Shown piece by piece: positions 1 through 5,855 of a DNA stretch of 10,248 bases (the first letter of the stretch is position 1; each line of letters starts with the position of its first letter). A model generated the notes under the pieces. It was not told the origin of the DNA. It saw nothing but the letters and a program-made list of their open reading frames with translations, and searched no databases. Origin of the DNA: Paracoccaceae bacterium (GTDB lineage: Bacteria; Pseudomonadota; Alphaproteobacteria; Rhodobacterales; Rhodobacteraceae); contig SPLB01000260.1 in assembly GCA_004566265.1 (NCBI GenBank), positions 1-10,248 on the forward strand, in the 5' to 3' direction. The translations under genes were made by a program, and so were the position numbers.

Positions 1-266
1 CCCGCCTGCATCAGGCCCAGGATCAGCGCGTTTTTGATCGCCAATGAGTAGTCTCGGTAGTCATTGGCTACAGCAATCACAGGTGTGATGCCGCGCTTGA
101 TCATCTGCGTGCCAAGTCCGAGCCCCAGCGCAGTCATGCCGGGGAGGTTGATTTCCTCTGGGTATTTCCAGCGGGCGTCATACTCACGGAATCCCGTAGG
201 TTTGATCATGGCGTCGCGCAGGAAGCTCCAAGTGTTCGATCTTACCTCGGGGATCGGTTTGGTCAT
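1..266 (-). CDS. phosphomannomutase/phosphoglucomutase, N-terminal part (cut by window edge)
   Basis: The first 88 codons of a minus-strand gene whose 3' part lies beyond base 1. The visible N-terminus contains a KPTGFREYDARW segment, matching the opening strand of bacterial bifunctional phosphomannomutase/phosphoglucomutases of the alpha-D-phosphohexomutase superfamily (AlgC/ManB type), followed by the GLGLGTQMIKRG helix typical of domain I. The catalytic phosphoserine loop is not visible, so activity cannot be judged. These cytosolic enzymes interconvert hexose-6-phosphates and hexose-1-phosphates, the entry to nucleotide sugars for capsule or LPS. The ATG at 266 follows an AAGGA about 11 bases upstream and lies 22 bases after the kdsA stop, so this is probably the fourth gene of the kpsT-kpsE-kdsA operon. 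The family is confident; the preferred sugar (mannose or glucose) is not decided by this fragment. Confidence 0.88.
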   Translation of the reverse strand, partial: MTKPIPEVRSNTWSFLRDAMIKPTGFREYDARWKYPEEINLPGMTALGLGLGTQMIKRGITPVIAVANDYRDYSLAIKNALILGLMQA

Positions 267-288
267 AACGAAATTATTCCTTGTGGTC

Positions 289-1122
289 TTAAATGTGGAT
301 TGGCTCTGCTTTTGCCAAAGCATCAAAGCGCATTAATGTCTCAATCAACTGTGGCATCTGGTCCAAGTAAACCATATTCGGCCCGTCACAGGGTGCATGG
401 TCTGGATCCTGATGGGTTTCGGTGAAAACAGCAGCAATTCCTGTCGCAACCGCCGCGCGTGCAAGAACCGGCGCAAATTCACGCTGCCCCCCCGATGCAC
501 CACCCAGGCCACCTGGTTGCGCCACAGCGTGGGTGGCGTCCATCACCACAGGGTAGCCGGTCCGGGCCATCTCTGGCAGCGACTGCATGTCCACCACAAG
601 GCGGTTGTAACCAAAGGTCACGCCCCGTTCGGTCAGGAAAATACGATCGTTGCCAGTGCTTTCGATCTTAGCCACCACATTCGGCATATCCCAGGGTGCC
701 AGGAACTGGCCTTTTTTCACATTAATCGCGGCGCCGGTTTTGCCCGCGGCGACCAGCAGGGCGGTTTGGCGGCAGAGGAAAGCCGGGATCTGCATGATGT
801 CCACGACCGCCGCAACGGGTTCGCATTGCTCCTTTTCATGAATATCGGTGAGAACAGGAACACCGATTTCCTCTTGTACGGATCCGAGGACTTTTAGACC
901 CTCTTCCAAACCCAGTGCAGGGGCGGCATTGAGCGAGGTGCGATTGGCCTTGTCGAAGGAGCCTTTGAAGACATACTGCGCCCCGGCTGCATCGCAGGCT
1001 TCTTTCAATTTGCCAGCAATCATCTGCGCATGATCTGCGCTTTCCAGCTGGCAGGGACCGGCAATGACGGTCAAAGGTTGGTCATTGCCGACGGTGAGTC
1101 CATTGATGTGGATGTGTTTCAT
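289..1122 (-). CDS. kdsA: 3-deoxy-8-phosphooctulonate synthase (Kdo-8-phosphate synthase), metal-dependent type
   Basis: A full-length 277-residue cytosolic TIM-barrel enzyme. It condenses phosphoenolpyruvate with arabinose-5-phosphate to Kdo-8-phosphate, the first committed step to Kdo for lipid A/LPS core or the Kdo linker of exported capsules. Family blocks are intact: AGPCQLES near residue 21, FKGSFDKANRTS near 52, GYNRLVVDM near 171 and the GGASGGQR loop near 207. Cys24 sits where the metal-independent enterobacterial enzyme has Asn. Together with His198, Glu235 and Asp246 it matches the four metal ligands of the Aquifex enzyme at a constant offset of 13, so this should be the metal-dependent class. 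The ATG lies 4 bases after the kpsE stop with no good ribosome binding site, suggesting translational coupling. A short AT-rich inverted repeat (ATCTT/AAGAT, 1124-1136) covers the junction. A run of seven G (coding strand) at 487-493 encodes part of the SGGQR loop. Confidence 0.97.
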   Translation of the reverse strand: MKHIHINGLTVGNDQPLTVIAGPCQLESADHAQMIAGKLKEACDAAGAQYVFKGSFDKANRTSLNAAPALGLEEGLKVLGSVQEEIGVPVLTDIHEKEQCEPVAAVVDIMQIPAFLCRQTALLVAAGKTGAAINVKKGQFLAPWDMPNVVAKIESTGNDRIFLTERGVTFGYNRLVVDMQSLPEMARTGYPVVMDATHAVAQPGGLGGASGGQREFAPVLARAAVATGIAAVFTETHQDPDHAPCDGPNMVYLDQMPQLIETLMRFDALAKAEPIHI

Positions 1123-1126
1123 GATC

Positions 1127-2887
1127 TTAAGAAGATACCTGTTCTCGAAGGATAGATGCCGTGAGCGAGCATAACAGGTAGATACCGGAAAAGATCAAGA
1201 ATGCCAAAACTGTATTTTCAAACCGGCGCGGATGAGAGGGCTGGTCTGCGGGCACAGGCTCTACCGCGGTGGTAAGGTACCGCACTTGGCGATCGGCCTC
1301 CATCCGGGTTGCTTCCAGTTGCTGGAGTGCGCTTTGCAACATCAGATCACGTGTGGCGAGGTCTGCTTGGGCCATCTGGATCCGCACCGTCATCGATGCG
1401 AGCGAACTTTCGCCGGCATTGGCGTCGACCATCCGTTCGTTCAGGCGGGCGATGGTTGCTTGCAGGCGCGCAATATCAGCCCGCGTGCCGTCGACCTTGG
1501 CTTGGTTGGGGCGTGTATTGTCAAGTAGGGCGGCAAGCGCCAGCTCCTTTTCCTGCAGCTGTATTTCAAAGGTGGAGATCTGGCCACGCAGCGCGGCAAT
1601 CACCCCTTGCGGGTCAAGCACCGCGTTCTGCTGTTGCAGGCGCACCAGCTGTTCCTGAGCCTCACGTCGCTGAAGGGTCGCCAGATCAAGCGTTTCCTCT
1701 GCATATGAGACCTGATCGTTGCGTTTCTTCTGGCTAAGCCCGTTCACGCGTTCCTGGGCGGCGGCGATTAATGCGCGAGAGAAATCTGTTGCCACAAGCG
1801 GATCTGCCGCAGTGACGGCGAGGCGCACAATGCCTTCGGTTGGATCATATCCCACTTTAACATTGCGCTTGTAAGTCTTGAACGCCTCGTCGTTTGAGGC
1901 AGCCGCTTCCAAACGCTGGAGCGGGTCGATGTCCGGGTTCGAGAAATGTTGGCGGAACCCAATGCGGGTATCAAGTTCCTGCATGGCTTCGCGCGACTGC
2001 AGGAAGTCCTGTGCGGTCACAGCCTCCTGACTTGTTGCAAAAGGCGATCCGCTGAATAAACCACCGCCCCCGCCCAAGCCTTGACCATCGGCTTTGATCA
2101 CCAACAGCGAGGAGTTGGACGTATACATGGGTGTCGCCATGGCATAAAAATAGTAGGCTGCGACGAGGGTCGGCAGAAAGACAAAGGCTGACAGGCGGGT
2201 CAGCAACAATGACAGCTTGCGGCGGCGGCGGCGGGCTATGTCGCGCTGGATGGATTGAATTTCGCGGTCGCGGCGTTCGGCGGGCGACAGCGCTTCGAGG
2301 TCGGACCCCGGCCCGGCCTGCTTGGAAGGCGCCGGGGTCGGCATCGTGGGCGCTGCGGTCGCGGGCAAACCAGCGGCTGATTGGGTCGCCTCAGGCTTGG
2401 AACTTGTTGCGGAGGCGCTTTGTGCCTGTGGCACCACCAGTTCTAGCATATTGGCGCGTTGGAATGGGTCTATCCCTTTTTCGCGCAGCAAACGCACAGC
2501 ATCATAGTCCGAGGTCGCAGGCAGATCATGTTTCTGCGCCACGCGACGGGCCAAACGCAACTGGCGCCCGGTCAGCCCTTCCCGGCGGATGGCGTCAATA
2601 TCGGTGCTGAGAGACTGGCTGGCTGTCGCGCGCTGCGGCGGGGCAGAGGGGGCCATTGCAGCGCCCCCGGCCATGGCCGCTGCGGCTGCATTCAGGCCCG
2701 ACTTCGGTGCGGGTTGCGCCGTGCCCTCAGACGCCTGATCTGGCGCGGGGCCGGATGGGGTCACAGTTTTTTGTGCCTGATCTGCAGCGCTGCCTGCTTC
2801 GGGGGCGGCAATGGGCTCTGCCTTTGCTGCCTCGGACCGGTCGGATCGGCGGATTCTGTATTTTTTAGCCTTGGTTTTCATAGTCAT
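1127..2887 (-). CDS. kpsE: capsule polysaccharide export inner-membrane protein, KpsE/BexC-like (PCP-2 type) with long cytoplasmic extension
   Basis: Predicted at 586 residues, well above the roughly 380 of Escherichia coli KpsE. Order of parts: an Ala/Pro/Gln-rich N-terminal region (1-223) with one structured, charged patch at about 92-151; a run of five Arg plus Lys at 219-224; TM1 at about 225-249; a Gly-rich periplasmic loop near 268-277; a long coiled-coil-rich domain at about 389-534; a Pro-rich PVPADQPSHPRR segment; and TM2 at about 556-580. Two membrane segments enclosing a periplasmic coiled coil is the polysaccharide co-polymerase layout. Such proteins link the ABC exporter (KpsM/KpsT) to the outer-membrane channel. 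The start is uncertain: ATG 2887 and ATG 2881 both lie inside the kpsT 3' end, with only a weak GGAAGAAG far upstream, so translation is probably coupled to kpsT. An in-frame ATG at 2935 is less likely because it would overlap kpsT by 71 bases without an obvious ribosome binding site. Confidence 0.88.
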   Translation of the reverse strand: MTMKTKAKKYRIRRSDRSEAAKAEPIAAPEAGSAADQAQKTVTPSGPAPDQASEGTAQPAPKSGLNAAAAAMAGGAAMAPSAPPQRATASQSLSTDIDAIRREGLTGRQLRLARRVAQKHDLPATSDYDAVRLLREKGIDPFQRANMLELVVPQAQSASATSSKPEATQSAAGLPATAAPTMPTPAPSKQAGPGSDLEALSPAERRDREIQSIQRDIARRRRRKLSLLLTRLSAFVFLPTLVAAYYFYAMATPMYTSNSSLLVIKADGQGLGGGGGLFSGSPFATSQEAVTAQDFLQSREAMQELDTRIGFRQHFSNPDIDPLQRLEAAASNDEAFKTYKRNVKVGYDPTEGIVRLAVTAADPLVATDFSRALIAAAQERVNGLSQKKRNDQVSYAEETLDLATLQRREAQEQLVRLQQQNAVLDPQGVIAALRGQISTFEIQLQEKELALAALLDNTRPNQAKVDGTRADIARLQATIARLNERMVDANAGESSLASMTVRIQMAQADLATRDLMLQSALQQLEATRMEADRQVRYLTTAVEPVPADQPSHPRRFENTVLAFLIFSGIYLLCSLTASILREQVSS

Positions 2888-3524
2888 AGAGCAATTTCGC
2901 TTCTTCCAAGGTTTCAAACATATGCAGCGTTCCATTGTTCAGGACAGCTGCTGATGTCGCAAATTTCTCCAGCGTTTCGGGCTGGTGCGATACGATGATT
3001 ATTGTTGTTGTGTTCAGTCGCTCACGCAGAAGGGAGCCTGCCTTGCGGTTGAACTCAACATCTGTGGTCGAGGGCATGCCTTCGTCGATGAGGTAGATGT
3101 CGAAATCCAGGGCCAACATCAAGGCGAAAGAAAACCGCGCTCTCATTCCCTGTGAATAGGTGCCGATTGGCTGATCAAAATACTCCCCCAACCCACAGAG
3201 CCAGCGACAAAAGGCTTCGACATAATCAGGATCCAAGCCATAGAGGTTGGCAATATAGCGCGAATTGTCCTGCGCGGACAGACGGCCGATGACACCGCCC
3301 ATAAATCCCAGCGGAAAGGAGATCTTGCAAGCGCGCAGGATTTGCCCCTCGTCCGGTTTTTCCAGACCCGCCATCATATTGATCAGAGTGGTTTTGCCGG
3401 TGCCGTTCGGTGCGAGAATGCCCAGTGATTTGCCAAGCTCCACCCGGAAGGAGACCTTGTCCAAGATCACCTTGCGCTGTGTGCCAGTCCAGAAGGACTT
3501 ACTGACATTTACAAATTCCAACAT
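2865..3524 (-). CDS. kpsT: capsule polysaccharide ABC exporter, ATP-binding protein KpsT
   Basis: A 219-residue ABC ATPase of the polysaccharide-export type, the usual length for KpsT/BexA/CtrD. Motifs in order: Walker A at 38-45 (APNGTGKT), the family-typical degenerate signature YSQGMRAR at 123-130 in place of LSGGQ, Walker B ending in LIDE at 145-148, and the switch histidine in VSHQ (His180). It should sit on the cytoplasmic face of the inner membrane and power export of a capsule or similar glycan together with a KpsM permease, which is not encoded in this window. The first Walker A residue is Ala38 instead of the usual Gly. The ATG at 3524 follows a GGACAGAGAG stretch. This is the first gene of the minus-strand operon; its 3' end overlaps the start of kpsE by 23 bases if kpsE starts at 2887. 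No promoter could be placed convincingly in the 222 bases to the divergent neighbour. Confidence 0.94.
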   Translation of the reverse strand: MLEFVNVSKSFWTGTQRKVILDKVSFRVELGKSLGILAPNGTGKTTLINMMAGLEKPDEGQILRACKISFPLGFMGGVIGRLSAQDNSRYIANLYGLDPDYVEAFCRWLCGLGEYFDQPIGTYSQGMRARFSFALMLALDFDIYLIDEGMPSTTDVEFNRKAGSLLRERLNTTTIIIVSHQPETLEKFATSAAVLNNGTLHMFETLEEAKLLYDYENQG

Positions 3525-3675
3525 CTCTCTGTCCGGTTGCGCCTCCTGCGTAGGCTGTGTGGATTTTGGCGGGTAATCCGCAGTGATCCCCTGAGCGAAT
3601 GTGATTTCGCTGCCAAGACCCCTATGGCACTCTGAGCTAAATCAGCTTTATCATTGGGTGGTTAACGGCTTACGC

Positions 3676-3703
3676 GTCGAATTAGGCGCAAATATGTCGA
3701 ATT
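3676..3703. repeat. 8-bp direct repeat GTCGAATT, 20-bp period, in divergent promoter region
   Basis: GTCGAATT occurs at 3676-3683 and again at 3696-3703, a period of 20 bases or about two helical turns. It lies between the divergent kpsT and uracil-DNA-glycosylase-like genes. Paired direct repeats on one helix face are a common layout for response-regulator or other dimer binding sites, so this may be an operator. That is inference; no specific regulator is recognised. The rest of the 222-base region is moderately AT-rich and also contains two AGCT tetramers near 3635-3648. Confidence 0.35.
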
Positions 3704-3746
3704 TTAAACAATCCGGGAAATGGAATTTCGTGAAAGGACCCTTCGC

Positions 3747-4358
3747 GTGGAGAGATCTTTAGGTCAAACCGAGGCGCATGCGCTGGTTCAGGTCATTCGC
3801 CAGTGTCGCCTGTGCGCGGATCGCTTTGCGGCGACGGCGACGGCCCATAGCCCACGGCCGCTGCCCTGGTTTAACCCGACCGCACGTCTGTTGATCGCCG
3901 GGCAGGCTCCGGGTCTGCGCGTGCATGAAAGCGGGCGACCCTTTACGGATGCTTCGGGGGACCGCCTGCGGGATTGGCTCGGGTTGAACGCCACGCAGTT
4001 TTATGACCGTAGGCAGGTGGCCATTGTGCCAATGGCGTTCTGTTTTCCCGGATACAACAACAAGAAATCGGACTTGCCGCCACCAAAGATCTGCGCGCAG
4101 ACATGGCACGAACAGGTGATGGCGGCGTTGCCCAATGTGACCCTGCGCGTGATCGTGGGCGGGGCTGCGCATCGCTGGCACTTGGGCACCAGGACCTCGG
4201 TCACGGAAACGGTGCAGAGCTGGCGGTCGCACGGACCGCATTGCTGCCCCTTGCCACATCCCTCGTGGCGCAATACCGGATGGATTAAGAAACACCCCTG
4301 GTTCGAGGCAGAGCTGCTGCCGGATCTGCGCACCCGGGTAAAGGAGCTGATGGAATGA
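3747..4358 (+). CDS. uracil-DNA glycosylase superfamily protein
   Basis: A protein of 203 residues from the preferred GTG start. It carries the two landmark motifs of the superfamily: LIAGQAPG near residues 49-56 followed by ESGRPF (61-66), equivalent to motif A and the uracil-pocket region, and LPHPSWRN near 169-176, equivalent to the HPS motif that contacts DNA. It resembles the small single-domain 'uracil-DNA glycosylase family protein' group rather than classical Ung. Cys20 and Cys23 form a CxxC near the N-terminus, but the full four-cysteine iron-sulfur pattern of family 4/5 enzymes was not recognised. The expected role is removal of uracil or another damaged base from DNA, but activity of this subgroup is inferred. 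The start is set at GTG 3747 because AAAGGA (3733-3738) sits 8 bases upstream. The longer ATG at 3720 has GGGAA directly against it and no spacer. It overlaps the next gene by four bases (ATGA). Confidence 0.85.
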   Translation: MERSLGQTEAHALVQVIRQCRLCADRFAATATAHSPRPLPWFNPTARLLIAGQAPGLRVHESGRPFTDASGDRLRDWLGLNATQFYDRRQVAIVPMAFCFPGYNNKKSDLPPPKICAQTWHEQVMAALPNVTLRVIVGGAAHRWHLGTRTSVTETVQSWRSHGPHCCPLPHPSWRNTGWIKKHPWFEAELLPDLRTRVKELME

Positions 4359-5146
4359 CCGAAATGACCCCGCTGGATCTGGCCCATGCTGCAATGGATG
4401 CCGCGCCCGAAGACGACACGGCCCGTCTGCGGTTTTTTGAACGTCTGGCCGACAGCGAAATGTTTGTGCTGCTGTCGCGTGATCCCGAAGGGGAAACGCT
4501 GGCACCGGAGGTGTTCGAGACTGAGGAGGGGCAATTTGTGCTGGTCTTTGACCGCGAAGACAGACTGTCGGCCTTTGCGGACCGTGCGGTGCCTTACGCG
4601 GCACTGTCAGGGCGGATGATTGTGCAGATGCTCGACGGACAGGGGATTGGTTTAGGTGTGAACCTTGAGGTTGCACCGTCGTCGATCTTGATTCCGGCTG
4701 AAGGCATTGGCTGGCTTGCGCAGACGTTGGCCCATGAACCTGGTCAGGTCGAGGCGGGCATCGAGGAACTTCGCGCGCCCACCGGCTTGCCCGAGGTGCT
4801 GCTGACCTCGCTGGACCAAAAGCTGGCAAGCGCGGTGGGGTTGGCAAAAATGGCTTACCTTGTGTCGGTTGTTTACGAAGGAGGCGGACGGGGCTACCTG
4901 CTGGGGTTTATTGACGTCCAGAAAGGTGCGGAAGAGGCGTTGGCGAAGGCCGTTGGAGAGGCGCTGACGTTTTCGGGGCTGGAGGCCGGCGCGCTCGATG
5001 TGGGGACGTTTTCCTCGTCCAGTGAAGTGGCGGCCTATCTTGCCAAGGTCGGGTTGCGTTTTGACATGCCGCAGCCAGACGCTCCCAAGGTCTATCAGCC
5101 GGTGCCGCCCGGCAGCGACCCTGACGCGCCGCCGAAACTGAAATAG
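4355..5146 (+). CDS. SseB family protein
   Basis: A 263-residue soluble protein. Its first half (about residues 8-125) matches the SseB N-terminal domain, with ARLRFFERLADSEMFVLL, the VLVFDREDRLSAFAD segment and the GIGLGVNLEVAPSSILIP segment typical of that family. The second half (about 145-245) is probably the companion SseB C-terminal-like domain, seen here as LLTSLDQKLASAVGLAKMAYL and later hydrophobic blocks. The C-terminus is a Pro/Asp-rich tail. No signal peptide or membrane segment is seen. The biochemical role is not established; the name comes from an enterobacterial protein said to enhance serine sensitivity. The ATG is well supported by AAGGAG (4341-4346) 8 bases upstream. It overlaps the stop of the uracil-DNA-glycosylase-like gene as ATGA, so the two are co-transcribed and likely co-translated. 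Its stop lies 9 bases from the stop of the convergent lipoprotein gene, with no visible terminator between them. Confidence 0.88.
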   Translation: MTEMTPLDLAHAAMDAAPEDDTARLRFFERLADSEMFVLLSRDPEGETLAPEVFETEEGQFVLVFDREDRLSAFADRAVPYAALSGRMIVQMLDGQGIGLGVNLEVAPSSILIPAEGIGWLAQTLAHEPGQVEAGIEELRAPTGLPEVLLTSLDQKLASAVGLAKMAYLVSVVYEGGGRGYLLGFIDVQKGAEEALAKAVGEALTFSGLEAGALDVGTFSSSSEVAAYLAKVGLRFDMPQPDAPKVYQPVPPGSDPDAPPKLK

Positions 5147-5155
5147 CCGTGAAAA

Positions 5156-5644
5156 TTATTCAGGAACGATGACCAGCATGGCGTGTTTCATGAACTCATT
5201 GTGATCTTCGAGCTGGACCTGAATATAAGCGGTGCGTCCATCCTGAAAATGCAGTGTCCCTTCGCTTGAAATGTAATGGTCGGGCAAAAAACTGCCCGCT
5301 TTACGCGACTCTGCAAGCCAAGCCTCACCACGTGCGGCGACATGTGTTCCACGCCCATTGGCGTAGATCGTGCAGCGGTTTGCTTCTTTATTTGTCTGCA
5401 AGACCCAGAGCGTATTCTTTGGGTACCAGTAGGTGTCTTCGGGGTCTTGAAGCGCGCGCAAACGCTGCTCGATGTTCTGGGAACTGCCCTGTTCAAGTCC
5501 CGCCGTGCGCACTGTTTGGTGTTGTGCGATCGGTTGGATGCACCTGTCCTGGAATTCTTTCCAGGCGTTGTGCTGGCCATCAACACCAAAGAAAGTGCAT
5601 CCACTGAGCAGCAGCATACCCGCCAAACAGGATTTGAAATGCAT
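5156..5644 (-). CDS. putative lipoprotein of unknown function
   Basis: I do not recognise this 162-residue protein. The N-terminus MHFKSCLAGMLLLSGC is a short lipoprotein signal peptide with lipobox LSGC, so the mature protein should begin at lipid-modified Cys16 and be anchored to a membrane on the periplasmic side. The following residues are Thr and Phe, not Asp, so outer-membrane sorting is plausible. The mature part has two further cysteines, Cys35 (FQDRC) and Cys91 (ANRC), that could form a disulfide. It is rich in aromatic and charged residues and has no recognised catalytic motif. The start at 5644 is chosen because the signal peptide begins there and GAGAGG lies about 9 bases upstream; the frame stays open to 5776 but that would bury the signal sequence. 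GC is clearly lower than in the neighbours: 27 of 60 bases at 5221-5280 against 42 of 60 at 4741-4800 in the SseB-like gene. It appears to be monocistronic. Confidence 0.75.
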   Translation of the reverse strand: MHFKSCLAGMLLLSGCTFFGVDGQHNAWKEFQDRCIQPIAQHQTVRTAGLEQGSSQNIEQRLRALQDPEDTYWYPKNTLWVLQTNKEANRCTIYANGRGTHVAARGEAWLAESRKAGSFLPDHYISSEGTLHFQDGRTAYIQVQLEDHNEFMKHAMLVIVPE

Positions 5645-5810
5645 ATGCCTTTGCCTCTCGTCGGAGCAAATCGGGTCAGCGTGACCGTGTGGGTAAGGGT
5701 TCGGTCTGATCAAATTTGCAGTTTTTGTGATGTTGTCCCAAAGGGACTTGGTCGGGGGTGACACCTTTCCCGACAAGGGAAGTTAGGAAATGCCGCACAT
5801 GAAGGTCTCA

Positions 5811-5839
5811 GAACCTCCGGCCAGTTCGTCCGGAGGTTC
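5811..5839 (-). terminator. candidate terminator hairpin after yghU
   Basis: A perfect 10-bp inverted repeat, GAACCTCCGG (5811-5820) and CCGGAGGTTC (5830-5839), separated by 9 bases. It begins 17 bases after the yghU stop and is GC-rich, so it may end yghU transcription. The minus-strand bases after the stem (TGAGACCTTC) lack a T-run, so it is not a textbook intrinsic terminator. It could instead protect the 3' end of the transcript. Confidence 0.45.
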
Positions 5840-5855
5840 AGCATTGTCCGCGGCC

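Noticed and set aside
2221..2236. GCG/CGG trinucleotide run in kpsE
   Set aside because: It simply encodes the poly-Arg cluster before the first membrane helix; positive-inside topology explains it.
2131..2998. Several plus-strand frames opposite kpsE
   Set aside because: Shadows of the Ala/Pro-rich KpsE extension; no conserved sequence, and the kpsE/kpsT reading frames account for the region.
3662..3707. Possible CtrA site (TTAA tetramers in the kpsT/UDG intergenic region)
   Set aside because: The two TTAA at 3662 and 3704 are 42 bases apart, not separated by 7 bases as in the CtrA consensus.
3759..4847. 362-codon open frame on the minus strand
   Set aside because: Antisense shadow of the UDG-like and SseB-like genes. 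Composition is Pro/Arg/Gln-rich, typical of reading GC-rich genes backwards, and it has no domain or ribosome binding site.
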